From Minisyncoccota bacterium (GTDB lineage: Bacteria > Patescibacteriota > Minisyncoccia > Phycocordibacterales > UBA12079), in the NCBI GenBank assembly GCA_023135835.1, contig JAGLSI010000004.1, positions 1 to 41,598 on the forward strand: a stretch of 41,598 bases of DNA. The letters are read 5' to 3'. Shown here piece by piece: positions 18,235-28,034 of this stretch. The position numbers and the translations under genes are program-made. Position 1 is the stretch's first letter; each line of letters starts with the position of its first letter. The notes under the pieces were generated by a model, which was given only the letters and a program-made list of their open reading frames with translations, was not told the DNA's origin and made no database searches.

Positions 18235-20841
18235 ATGATTATGCAAGATATTAAAATTTACAAGCAAAAAGATTTAGTTTTGAATGTTTATCAAGACTAC
18301 GATCCGATCAAACTTGATTTGGACGCGTGGGATTCTTTTTTGAATAAACTTTGTACCAACAGAACTTATCAAGTGAAAGCAATAAAAAATGCTGTAATTT
18401 TTCTTGCCTCTGGAAGATATACTAATACAGAAATTTTAGTAGAAGAAAATTACAAAAAAAATGCAGAATTGCAGCTAAAATATTCTTCACTCGATGATTA
18501 TAAAAAACATTTACAACTTCCAAATAAACTTTTTGCAAATATTGATTTAGCAACAGGAACAGGAAAGTCGTATGTCATATACGGTATTGCTCAAATTATG
18601 CTTGGACTTGGTTTGGTAGATAAAGTTTTGGTTTTATGTCCGTCACTTACGATTGAAGACGGACTTATGGAAAAATTTGAAGGGTTAAGTGGAGATGCAA
18701 AACTTAAAAAAGTCATTCCATCAAAATCTCAATATAAAAATCCAAGTATTGTTGATGCTAATGTAACAGTAAAAAACGGCAGTATTTGTGTTGAAAATAT
18801 TCACGCAGTTTATGAAACAACAGGTTCGTCTATTAATGACAGTTTTAAAGGGCAAGGTGAAAGAGTTTTGGTTTTGAATGATGAATCACATCATATTTTT
18901 AATAAAATTTCTGGAAATAGTTCAGAAGCAAAAGGATTGAAACGTTGGAAAGAATTTTTGCTTAATCCCGATTTTAACTTCAAATATATTTTAGGTTTTA
19001 CTGGAACCGCATATTATGAAAATGAATATTTTAACGATATTATTTATCGCTATTCTTTAAGAGAGGCTATTGAAGATAGAATTGTAAAAAATATTGAATA
19101 TGTGCAAAAAGATGACAGTTCAGGAATTGACGAGAGATTTCAAAAAATATATCACAACCATAAAGAAAATTTTGATACATATTCAAAAATCAAACCATTA
19201 TCGATTTTGATTACAAGAGATATTAAAAAAGCAAAAAATCTTCGTGAAGATTTTTTGGACTTTCTTGGAAAGAAGGAAGGAATATCACGAGAAAGTGCCG
19301 AGGAAAAAGTTTTGATTGTTACCTCGCACAAAGACCATAAAGCAAATTTACCAAAACTAAAAACTGTTGACGAACTAGATGACCCCACAGAATGGATTAT
19401 CTCTGTTTCTATGCTTACTGAGGGTTGGGATGTAAAAAATGTTTTTCAAATTATTCCGTGGGAGGATAAGGCTTTTAATTCAAAACTTCTAATTGCACAA
19501 GTTTTAGGAAGAGGTTTGAGAATACCAGAAGCCTATAAAACACCACAGCCACGAGTTATAGTTTTTAATCATGATTCTTGGAGTAAAAATATTAAATCAC
19601 TTGTTGATGAAGTTTTGGAAATTGAAACAAGAATAATAAGCGAAATTATAAAAACTGGGACGAGAGCAAGATATAACTTTGATGTTTATAATTTAGATTA
19701 CACAAAAGAAGAAGTTGAAATTGCTCATAAACCGAATCCTGTCGTTAATTATTCTCGTATAGAAAAAGAAGGAATCAAACTTGACTCTCAAGTTATTAAA
19801 ACAGAGAAAGGAACATCCTATGAATCAATCGTAGGCGGAGCTGTGCGAGATAAAAATTATCTGATTGAATATGGTACATGGACAGTCCAAGAGATTGTTG
19901 AGCGAATTTATGAAGAATTTGAGATTAGAGACTGGGAGGGTAGAATTTTGCAACTTGGTAAAGAACAATACACACAGAACGATCTTCCTCCAAAAGAAAA
20001 AATAAAAGAAATCATTCTTAAATCAATGAAAAATGTTGAGATTAGAGGGGATAGAGTGATTGAAAAAAATGTGAATAAAATTTTAAATACTTTCGCTACT
20101 TTATTGCGAAAGAAAAGTAAAACAGTTATTCCAAAATTAAAAATTAATGATCCTGTTTTGATTTCTACAAAAAATATAATAAGAGAGAGTTCTGGAATTG
20201 GAAATTTTAGACGAGGATATTCCTTGTTTTACACAAATGACTGGGTAAATGAAATTATAAACAAGGAGCAAAAAGAGATTCTAAATCAAATTATCAATGA
20301 CGAAAGTTTGCCAAAAAGTGCTGACAAAAATCAAAATGAATTTTTATTCAAAACTCCTGTGAATGTTGTGTTTACGAATGCTGAACCAGAGAGAAAATTT
20401 GTAGAGAATTTATGTAAAAAAGATGTTGCAGAAAAAATTGAAAGTTGGCTTAAATCACGAGATAGAGGATTTTATGGAATTGAGTATAGTTTGCGATATG
20501 GAAGTAAAGAGTCAAAAACTAGAAAATATACTCATCCTACTTTTAATCCTGATTTTTTCATTAAAGTTAAAAAAGGTGATATTGAATATTTTTTGGTTGT
20601 TGAAATAAAGGCAGACAAAGATAATTGTGATGAAAATAAAGCAAAATATAAATATGCAAAAGAACATTTTGAACGATTGAATGAAAAATTGGCTAAACAA
20701 AACATTAAACAAAAATATATATTTCATTTTTTAAGTCCAAATGGGTATACAACGTTTTTTGAGTATTTGAAAGATAGGAGATTATTGAAAGGACAAAGTA
20801 AATTTAGGTGTGAGTTAGAAAATTTACTAGAAGAATCATAA
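18235..20841 (+). CDS. res: Type III restriction endonuclease subunit (Res), DEAD-like helicase plus nuclease
   Basis: LATGTGKSYV Walker A, LNDESHH box, C-terminal NPDFFIKVKKGDIEYFLVVEIKAD (PD-(D/E)xK-like). Confidence 0.92.
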   Translation: MIMQDIKIYKQKDLVLNVYQDYDPIKLDLDAWDSFLNKLCTNRTYQVKAIKNAVIFLASGRYTNTEILVEENYKKNAELQLKYSSLDDYKKHLQLPNKLFANIDLATGTGKSYVIYGIAQIMLGLGLVDKVLVLCPSLTIEDGLMEKFEGLSGDAKLKKVIPSKSQYKNPSIVDANVTVKNGSICVENIHAVYETTGSSINDSFKGQGERVLVLNDESHHIFNKISGNSSEAKGLKRWKEFLLNPDFNFKYILGFTGTAYYENEYFNDIIYRYSLREAIEDRIVKNIEYVQKDDSSGIDERFQKIYHNHKENFDTYSKIKPLSILITRDIKKAKNLREDFLDFLGKKEGISRESAEEKVLIVTSHKDHKANLPKLKTVDELDDPTEWIISVSMLTEGWDVKNVFQIIPWEDKAFNSKLLIAQVLGRGLRIPEAYKTPQPRVIVFNHDSWSKNIKSLVDEVLEIETRIISEIIKTGTRARYNFDVYNLDYTKEEVEIAHKPNPVVNYSRIEKEGIKLDSQVIKTEKGTSYESIVGGAVRDKNYLIEYGTWTVQEIVERIYEEFEIRDWEGRILQLGKEQYTQNDLPPKEKIKEIILKSMKNVEIRGDRVIEKNVNKILNTFATLLRKKSKTVIPKLKINDPVLISTKNIIRESSGIGNFRRGYSLFYTNDWVNEIINKEQKEILNQIINDESLPKSADKNQNEFLFKTPVNVVFTNAEPERKFVENLCKKDVAEKIESWLKSRDRGFYGIEYSLRYGSKESKTRKYTHPTFNPDFFIKVKKGDIEYFLVVEIKADKDNCDENKAKYKYAKEHFERLNEKLAKQNIKQKYIFHFLSPNGYTTFFEYLKDRRLLKGQSKFRCELENLLEES

Positions 20842-20847
20842 AACATT

Positions 20848-20882
20848 AAAAAAGCCTGTTATTAAAAATGACAGGCTTTTTT
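20848..20882 (+). terminator. Terminator of RT-mod-res operon
   Basis: aaaaaagcctgt...acaggctttttt. Confidence 0.85.
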
Positions 20883-20899
20883 AAATTATTTAATAATGT

Positions 20900-21451
20900 T
20901 TAGTTTTTGAATTTTTGGATAGCTTCGGAGGCTTCTTGCTTAGTGAAGTCTTCTAAATTTGATTCCCATTTTACTATTTGCTCATCATCACTGATATTAG
21001 AATGTATCAGTTCTAAAAGATAACGTTTTTGGTTATTGGTTATCATTTTAGTAGTTTGATCTTTTCTATCTAAATCTTCAATAGAAAAAGGAGTAGCTTC
21101 TTTTTTGTTTGGACGTAGGAAATTAGATGTTCGTACTGTTTTTGCTACCGCATCTAATATAGAAGCTCCAAAGGCGAAACGTACTGCTCTTGTGATGAGT
21201 TTGTTATCTTTGTTGATTCGAGATGAACCTCTTCCAGATCCAATCACTTTATTATTAACTTTTAATAAACAAAGAAAAAAAATTAAACCAGGGGTTTTAA
21301 GTAAGGATAAATTTTCCTTATCTTCCTTAACAGATACGTTTATATCAAAGGAACCGATATTTTCTTCTATAATTTTCCGAACAGGATGGTCTTTTCGAGT
21401 ATAATCGAAATTTCTAGTTTCTAACTGTTGAGGAGAAAAGGGGTCAGCCAC
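20900..21451 (-). CDS. Hypothetical protein, possibly 5'-truncated by RAYT element
   Basis: GTG start and first codons (MADPFSP) lie inside the element's terminal inverted repeat. Confidence 0.5.
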   Translation of the reverse strand: MADPFSPQQLETRNFDYTRKDHPVRKIIEENIGSFDINVSVKEDKENLSLLKTPGLIFFLCLLKVNNKVIGSGRGSSRINKDNKLITRAVRFAFGASILDAVAKTVRTSNFLRPNKKEATPFSIEDLDRKDQTTKMITNNQKRYLLELIHSNISDDEQIVKWESNLEDFTKQEASEAIQKFKN

Positions 21452-22160
21452 CTTTTTATGATATAATTATATCATGCCAAGAAATATAAGAGTAGATGTT
21501 GGGGATCAGATATATCATGTGTTAAATAGAGCAAATGCTCGAGTGCAAATTTTTGATAATGATAAAGACTATAAGTTATTTGAGTCTATTCTTGAAGAAG
21601 CAAAAGAAAAATTTGATATGAGAGTTCTTTCTTACTCTATAATGCCAAATCATTGGCATTTAATTTTATATCCAAAAAATGAAGGAGACCTTTCTAAATT
21701 TATGGGATGGTTAAGTAATACACACACAAGGAGATGGCATGCTTTGAAAAAAACAACAGGACAAGGTCATTTATATCAAGGTAGATATAAATCTTTTTTG
21801 TGTCAGGATGATAATTATTTTATTGCTCTTGTTCGTTATGTGGAAAGAAACCCTAAAAAAGCCAATTTGGTTAAAAGAGCAGAAAATTGGAAATGGGGAA
21901 GTGTGTGGAGAAGAGTAAACGGAACAGCAAAACAAAAACAATTACTTTCAGAATGGCCAGTTTCCAAAACTAAGAACTACCTATTTTATTTAAATGAACC
22001 TCAAAATGAAAAAGAAGAACAATCTATACAGAATTCAATCTTAAGAAGCTCTCCTTTTGGTAAAAGTGATTGGGTTGAAAAGGTTGTAATGAAATTTAAT
22101 TTAGAATCAACGATTAGACCGAAAGGAAGACCTAAAAAAGGTGACTGACCCCTTTTCTCC
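21432..22160 (+). mobile_element. RAYT / TnpA_REP element bounded by 26-bp inverted repeats
   Basis: ggagaaaaggggtcagccaccttttt (21432-21457) and aaaaaggtgactgaccccttttctcc (22135-22160), 25/26 complementary. Confidence 0.8.
21474..22148 (+). CDS. REP-associated tyrosine transposase (Y1, HUH)
   Basis: YHVLNRANARVQIF, SYSIMPNHWHLILYPK (HUH-type), GHLYQGRYKSFL, YVERNPKKANLV. Confidence 0.92.
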   Translation: MPRNIRVDVGDQIYHVLNRANARVQIFDNDKDYKLFESILEEAKEKFDMRVLSYSIMPNHWHLILYPKNEGDLSKFMGWLSNTHTRRWHALKKTTGQGHLYQGRYKSFLCQDDNYFIALVRYVERNPKKANLVKRAENWKWGSVWRRVNGTAKQKQLLSEWPVSKTKNYLFYLNEPQNEKEEQSIQNSILRSSPFGKSDWVEKVVMKFNLESTIRPKGRPKKGD

Positions 22161-22191
22161 TAAGTCTTATCACAGAAGGAGAAAAATAAAA

Positions 22192-23451
22192 TTAATCTAC
22201 AAAAGTTAGGGCTGTTCCTGTTTTGTTGGCGCGACCAGTTCGCCCAATTCTATGAACATAGTCATCATAAGTTTCAGGTAAATCGTAATTAATTACATGG
22301 CTGACATCATTAATGTCTAAGCCTCTCGCAACCACATCAGTAGCGATTAAAGTTTGAACATTATCGCCTTTAAATCTTTTTAGAGACATTTGTCTTTGCC
22401 CGTGGCTCTTATTCCCGTGAATTGATTCTGTTTTAAATCCTTGTTTAGATAATCTTTTACTTAATCTTTCAACACCGTGTTTTGTTCTTCCAAACACAAG
22501 CACTTTGCTAAATTCAGGATTAGAAAGTAATTCTCCAAGCACTTTTAATTTATCTCGCCCTTCTAATCTAATAACATCTTGATTAATGTTTTTTGATGTA
22601 TCTTGAGTTTTAACTGAAATATTAATCGGGTTTTCAAGGAATTCATTAATTAGACCTTCAATAGTTGGTGACATAGTAGCTGAAAAGAAAAGAGTATGTC
22701 TTTCTTTTGGCATTTCTGAAATGATAAAACGCATATCATTAATAAATCCCATATCAAGCATTCTATCAGCTTCATCCAGTACGATTGTTTTAATATCGTT
22801 AAGTTTTAAAATTTTTCTTTTCATTAGATCCATAACACGACCCGGAGTTCCTATGATAAATTGGTTTGGTCTTTGAAGTTTCTTTATTTGTTTGTAAATT
22901 GGAGTTCCCCCGACACAGACTGTTGAATAAATCCTCATATTTTCTGTGAAAGACCTTAATTCCTCCTCTATTTGAATAGCTAGTTCTCTGGTAGGAGCCA
23001 AGATGATAACTTGCTCCGCTCTATTTAAAAGAATTTTATTAATTAAAGGAATAAGAAAAGCTGCTGTTTTACCTGTTCCTGTGTTTGCAAGACCGACGAT
23101 ATCTTTCTCTTGAAGGATAGGTGGTATTGTTTTGTCCTGAATTGGAGTCATTTCCTGATAATTTTTCTCGAGGATATTATTTTTTAAATTTACATCAATA
23201 GATAGTTCTGCAAAAGAATTATCTGGTATAAATTTTTCTTCTTCTTGTTCTGTTGAGGCAGCTTTGTTTATAAAAGTAGAAATATCTAATTTAACAGGCT
23301 TAGAGAAATTTCTTCTATTGCCTCCTCTTTTCCCATTAGAAAAACGCGGATTTCCTCCGTTTTTTGGTCTATTTCTAAATTTGTTTCCGCCACCAAAAGA
23401 TTTTCTTTTGGGCGATGAAGACCTAGAAGGTCTTGATTGTGTTTTATACAT
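22192..23451 (-). CDS. DEAD-box RNA helicase
   Basis: TGTGKTAAF, PTRELA, DEAD, SAT, HRIGRTGRA; start reassigned to MYKTQSRPSR. Confidence 0.92.
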   Translation of the reverse strand: MYKTQSRPSRSSSPKRKSFGGGNKFRNRPKNGGNPRFSNGKRGGNRRNFSKPVKLDISTFINKAASTEQEEEKFIPDNSFAELSIDVNLKNNILEKNYQEMTPIQDKTIPPILQEKDIVGLANTGTGKTAAFLIPLINKILLNRAEQVIILAPTRELAIQIEEELRSFTENMRIYSTVCVGGTPIYKQIKKLQRPNQFIIGTPGRVMDLMKRKILKLNDIKTIVLDEADRMLDMGFINDMRFIISEMPKERHTLFFSATMSPTIEGLINEFLENPINISVKTQDTSKNINQDVIRLEGRDKLKVLGELLSNPEFSKVLVFGRTKHGVERLSKRLSKQGFKTESIHGNKSHGQRQMSLKRFKGDNVQTLIATDVVARGLDINDVSHVINYDLPETYDDYVHRIGRTGRANKTGTALTFVD

Positions 23452-23716
23452 AATTGTTATATTTCTTTTAAACCGAGATTTACTTTTCTCACAATTCAAA
23501 AAGATTTGTTTCTTGCTAAAAAACGTTTTTTGATAAAACTTATTTTCGGTAGAAATTAGTTAGAAACTTGTTTTTAACAAGTTTGATATAGAAAAATAAA
23601 AAACCCTAAGTAAGGGCCCATATCTATACCTTATTAGTTACCTATATATAACCATAAAACACTTTAAAAATCAAGGAATCACATTGGATTAATTTTTAGG
23701 ATTTAATTATTTTGTT

Positions 23717-23747
23717 TCAGCGGCAGGACTCGAACCTGTGTGACAAG
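23717..23747 (-). pseudogene. tRNA 3'-end fragment (T-arm and acceptor only)
   Basis: Revcomp cttgtcacacaggttcgagtcctgccgctga resembles the 3' end of the tRNA-Asn at 27767-27838; no matching 5' half visible. Confidence 0.5.
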
Positions 23748-23990
23748 TGATTTTGCTTAATTTAATAAAATATGTTGTTATTTTTAGCTAAAAGGTAGTG
23801 ATAGATCTGTTTTTATCAGAAAAATTTACATCTCAAACTTTGGAAATGTATTCTGATAGAGATGTAAAAATCGTTTGGCATGACGGAGAATCACTTTTAG
23901 CAGGACTTCATTTTTTTAATACTGAAAGAAATAAGTAATATATTCGTATTAATGTATAAAAGATAAGTATTAAAAATTAAATTAAATAAA

Positions 23991-25736
23991 ATGAAATTAA
24001 TCAAAAAAATAATTAGCTTATTGTTTTTTAACAAATTAATAGGTGTTGCTTTTGTTGGAGGATTGTTCTTGATGGGATATTTTGGATATTTCAATCTGAT
24101 AAATAATGAAGAAGAAGTAAGATATATTACTGAAAAAATAAACAAAGGAACATTAATTTCATCTCTTTCAGGAAATGGGCAAGTTTCAGCTTCTGACCAA
24201 ATAGATATAAAATTTAAAACTTTAGGAGAAATCATTTACATAGGAGTTGTAAATGGACAAGAAGTAAAAAAAGGAACTTTGTTGGCTCAGTTAGATACAA
24301 ATGATGCCCAAAAAGAAATTAGAGATGCAGAAGTTAATTTAGAAAGTGCTCAGTTAAATTTAGATAGAATTTTAACACCGGTTAGTGATTTAGATTTAAT
24401 GCAAGCAGAAAATAATTTATCTCAAGCTAAAGAATATAAAGTTAGCGTTGAAAATGCCTTAGATGAAATTTATGAAGAAGCTATAAATTCAGTTTCAAAT
24501 ACTTTTTTGGATTTTCCCTCTGTTGTGATAGGTCTTCAAAATATTTTATTTTCGGATGATTTATCCGGGAGTGGACAATGGAATATTTCTTATTACGGAG
24601 ACTCAATCAACTTTTACAATGAAAATTCAGACGGGATGAAAGATGCAACCTACGATTCATATATGAAAGCTGAAAAAATTTACGATATTAATTTTGAAAA
24701 TTTTAAAATCGTAAATCGTAATTCAGATCCCGAAGAAATAGAAGCTTTGGTTTTAGAAACATATAATACAGCTAAAAGTTTATCTGATGCGATTAAAGAT
24801 AGTAATAATTTAATTCAACTATATCAGGATGAATACGCTGAAAGAAATTTAACTCCTAAGCAATTATCTAGCTCCCATCTAAATTCTTTAAGTTCTTATA
24901 CTGGAACTGTGAATAACATTTTAAGTGAATTATTAAGTTTAAAAAACTCTATTAAAAATAAAAAGGAAGATATAATAAATGCTGAGAGAGATATTCAGGA
25001 AAAAACAAAAATTTATGAAGAGTTAGTAAATGGAGCAGATGAATACGATATTCGATCTCAAGAATTAATTGTTAAGCAAAGAGAAAACGCTTTAATAGAT
25101 GCTCAAGAAAATCTTTATGATTATTATATTTATGCTCCTTTTGATGGAGTGATTGCTAAAACAGAAATTAACAAAGGAGAGTTTGTTAATTCAAACTTGA
25201 CTGCTTTTATTCTTATTACAGATCAAAAAACGGCAGAAATTGTATTAAATGAAATAGAAATTGCTGATGTTGAAATTGGTCAAAAAGTTAATTTAAAATT
25301 GGACGCTGTTGAAGATTATGTTGCAGAAGGAACTGTTATAGAAATTGACACTATTGGGACAGTCAGTTCTGGAGTAGTTGATTATGGAGTAAGAATTGGT
25401 TTTGAATCTTCTAATGAAAAAATAAAACCAGGAATGAGTGTAAATGCGGAAATAATAATAGAAGAGAAAGAAGATGTTTTAATTGTTTCTAATTCGGCTA
25501 TATCCTATGTTCGGAATAAAGCATTTGTTCAAATATTAGAAAATGGTCAATTAAAAAAATTACCAGTAGAGGTAGGTATGATAACTGATTTAAAAACTGA
25601 AATTATAAGTGGTTTAAATGGGGGTACTGAAATAGTGATTGGAGAGGATTTATCTACAGAGCCAGTCAATCCTGAAAATAAACCTGAAGCTAGTCAAAGA
25701 GGAACAGGGAGTATGCAAATGATGAAAGCTATATAA
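23991..25736 (+). CDS. HlyD/MacA-family membrane fusion protein
   Basis: Lipoyl/barrel-sandwich halves VVNGQEVKKGTLLAQLD and YAPFDGVIAKTEINKGEFV, coiled coil between. Confidence 0.85.
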   Translation: MKLIKKIISLLFFNKLIGVAFVGGLFLMGYFGYFNLINNEEEVRYITEKINKGTLISSLSGNGQVSASDQIDIKFKTLGEIIYIGVVNGQEVKKGTLLAQLDTNDAQKEIRDAEVNLESAQLNLDRILTPVSDLDLMQAENNLSQAKEYKVSVENALDEIYEEAINSVSNTFLDFPSVVIGLQNILFSDDLSGSGQWNISYYGDSINFYNENSDGMKDATYDSYMKAEKIYDINFENFKIVNRNSDPEEIEALVLETYNTAKSLSDAIKDSNNLIQLYQDEYAERNLTPKQLSSSHLNSLSSYTGTVNNILSELLSLKNSIKNKKEDIINAERDIQEKTKIYEELVNGADEYDIRSQELIVKQRENALIDAQENLYDYYIYAPFDGVIAKTEINKGEFVNSNLTAFILITDQKTAEIVLNEIEIADVEIGQKVNLKLDAVEDYVAEGTVIEIDTIGTVSSGVVDYGVRIGFESSNEKIKPGMSVNAEIIIEEKEDVLIVSNSAISYVRNKAFVQILENGQLKKLPVEVGMITDLKTEIISGLNGGTEIVIGEDLSTEPVNPENKPEASQRGTGSMQMMKAI

Positions 25737-25752
25737 AAAATTTAACAAAAAT

Positions 25753-26463
25753 ATGATTGAATGTAAAAATCTTACAAAAATATATAAAACAGGTAATACA
25801 GAAACGAGAGCTCTTTGGGATGTTTCTTTTAAAATTAAAGAAGGTGAATTTGTGGCGATTATAGGTCCATCAGGATCGGGAAAATCTACTTTAATGCATA
25901 TGTTGGGAGCTTTAGATACTCCTACAAGTGGAGAATATTTTTTAGATGGAAATGATGTTTCTAATTTTAGTGATGATGAATTAGCTGTAATACGCAAGAA
26001 AAAAATAGGTTTTGTATTTCAAGCCTTTAACCTTTTACCCAGAGCTTCAGTTTTAAGAAATATTTACCTTCCGTTAGTATATGAGGAAATTCCTAGAGAA
26101 AAAAGATATGAAATGGCAGACAAAGCGTTAAAAAATGCAGGTTTAGATAAAGAACATTATAATCATTTATCTAACCAATTATCTGGAGGACAAATGCAGA
26201 GAGTGGCTATAGCTCGTGCTTTAGTTAATAACCCGGCTTTAATTTTAGCTGATGAACCAACTGGGAATTTAGATTCTAAAACAGGAGAAGTTATTTTGGA
26301 TACTTTCAAAAAATTAAATAAAGAAGGTCGAACAATTATTTTAATTACTCATGAAAAATATATTGCTGAACATGCAGATAGAGTTATTACAATAAAAGAT
26401 GGAGAAATAGAAAACGATTCTAGAAAATCCAACCAAAAGAAAATTAAAAATATCAAAGAATAA
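25753..26463 (+). CDS. ABC transporter ATP-binding protein (MacB-type)
   Basis: [38 protein letters not shown]. Confidence 0.92.
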   Translation: MIECKNLTKIYKTGNTETRALWDVSFKIKEGEFVAIIGPSGSGKSTLMHMLGALDTPTSGEYFLDGNDVSNFSDDELAVIRKKKIGFVFQAFNLLPRASVLRNIYLPLVYEEIPREKRYEMADKALKNAGLDKEHYNHLSNQLSGGQMQRVAIARALVNNPALILADEPTGNLDSKTGEVILDTFKKLNKEGRTIILITHEKYIAEHADRVITIKDGEIENDSRKSNQKKIKNIKE

Positions 26464-26467
26464 TATT

Positions 26468-27691
26468 ATGTTAATTAGTGATATATTTGAAGAAACTTTT
26501 TTTGCTGTACTTTCTAATAAAGTCCGTTCTGGATTAACAGCTTTAGGGATAATAATAGGGATAGCTTCTGTTGTTACAATGATATCTATTGGACAAGGAA
26601 CGGCTTATGATATTTCCACTAAGATTGAATCCCTAGGTTCTAATTTATTAACTGTTTCTCCCGGAGCCACTAAAGTTATAGGAATGAATGCTAAATCAGC
26701 AACGGGTTCTGCCGACACTCTGGTAATTGGAGATGCCGATGCCATAGAAGAAAAAATTCAAGGTATAATTTCTGTAGCTCCTGAAGTATCTTCTAGACAA
26801 CAAGTAATTATAAAGGGCTCAAATACTAATACAAATATTTATGGAGTAACAGAAACCTACCCTCAAGTAAAAAATGTAGAAATAGAATTAGGAACCTTTA
26901 TCACAGAAAATAATATAAGAAGAACTTCTAAGGTAGCTGTACTTGGGCCTGAAACACGAGATAATTTATTTGGGATAGGAGTTAACCCTGTGGGAGAAAT
27001 TATTAGAATTGGAAGTTTAGATTTTGTAGTTATTGGAGTAACTATAGCTAAAGGAGGATCTGGTTTTGGGAGTTCAGATGATTTGATTTATATTCCTATC
27101 AATACAGCGCAACATTATTTAACAGGAAGCGATTCTGTTAATAATATAAATATTCAAGTGGAAGATGAAGAAAAAATGACTTTAGTAGAAGAAGAAATAA
27201 CTACTTTGTTACTAGCGAGACATGGCATTTCTAACATTGATGATATAGATTTTAACATAATGAATCAAGCTGATATTTTAGATACTGTTTCTGAAATAGC
27301 TGGGACAATGACATTATTGTTGGGGGCTATAGCAGGGATTTCTTTGTTGGTAGGAGGGATAGGAATTATGAATATGATGCTTACTACTGTTACTGAAAGA
27401 ACTAGAGAAATTGGGTTAAGAAAAGCTTTGGGAGCTCAAAATAAAGATATTATTTTACAGTTTTTATCTGAATCGGTTGTGTTAACTTTTGTAGGAGGAG
27501 TTTTGGGAATTTTATTGGGATGGGCAGCTTCTAGTTTTGTTATGAAAATAAGTGATACGACTACTATCATTACTACTTGGTCAATTATTTTATCTTTTGG
27601 AGTTTCTGCTTTTATTGGAATTGTTTTTGGTTATTATCCAGCACGGCGGGCAGCTTCTTTTAATCCTATTACAGCTTTAAGATATGAGTAA
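26468..27691 (+). CDS. ABC transporter permease (MacB/FtsX family)
   Basis: KVRSGLTALGIIIGIASVVTMISIGQG; TERTREIGLRKALGAQ; PARRAASFNPITALRYE. Confidence 0.92.
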   Translation: MLISDIFEETFFAVLSNKVRSGLTALGIIIGIASVVTMISIGQGTAYDISTKIESLGSNLLTVSPGATKVIGMNAKSATGSADTLVIGDADAIEEKIQGIISVAPEVSSRQQVIIKGSNTNTNIYGVTETYPQVKNVEIELGTFITENNIRRTSKVAVLGPETRDNLFGIGVNPVGEIIRIGSLDFVVIGVTIAKGGSGFGSSDDLIYIPINTAQHYLTGSDSVNNINIQVEDEEKMTLVEEEITTLLLARHGISNIDDIDFNIMNQADILDTVSEIAGTMTLLLGAIAGISLLVGGIGIMNMMLTTVTERTREIGLRKALGAQNKDIILQFLSESVVLTFVGGVLGILLGWAASSFVMKISDTTTIITTWSIILSFGVSAFIGIVFGYYPARRAASFNPITALRYE

Positions 27692-27766
27692 TAACATAAT
27701 AGACAGAAGAGATTAAGTAAAAGTTAAACCCCAATGCTATCGCATTAGGGTTTTATTGTTTTTTGC

Positions 27767-27838
27767 TCCGGCGGCAGGGCTCGAACCTGCGACAAATTGA
27801 TTAACAGTCAATTGCTCTACCAACTGAGCTACGCCGGA
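27767..27838 (-). tRNA. tRNA-Asn (anticodon GTT)
   Basis: Cloverleaf: tccggcg acceptor, ttggtaga D loop, ctgttaatc anticodon loop, gcaggttcgagccctgc T arm. Confidence 0.93.
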
Positions 27839-28034
27839 ATATAGTTTATTTTATATTTATTTACTAAATATAAATGAATATAAAACTGATATGTATTTTA
27901 TCAAAAAAAAGCTAAAAGTCCAATAAAAGTTATCAAGGACTCTTGACTAATTTGAAAATACTAGTAGTATAATGAGCAGAAGTCCTTTGATGTAGAGGAC
28001 CATTTTAAACTTTTTGACGGATAGGAGATTTCAC

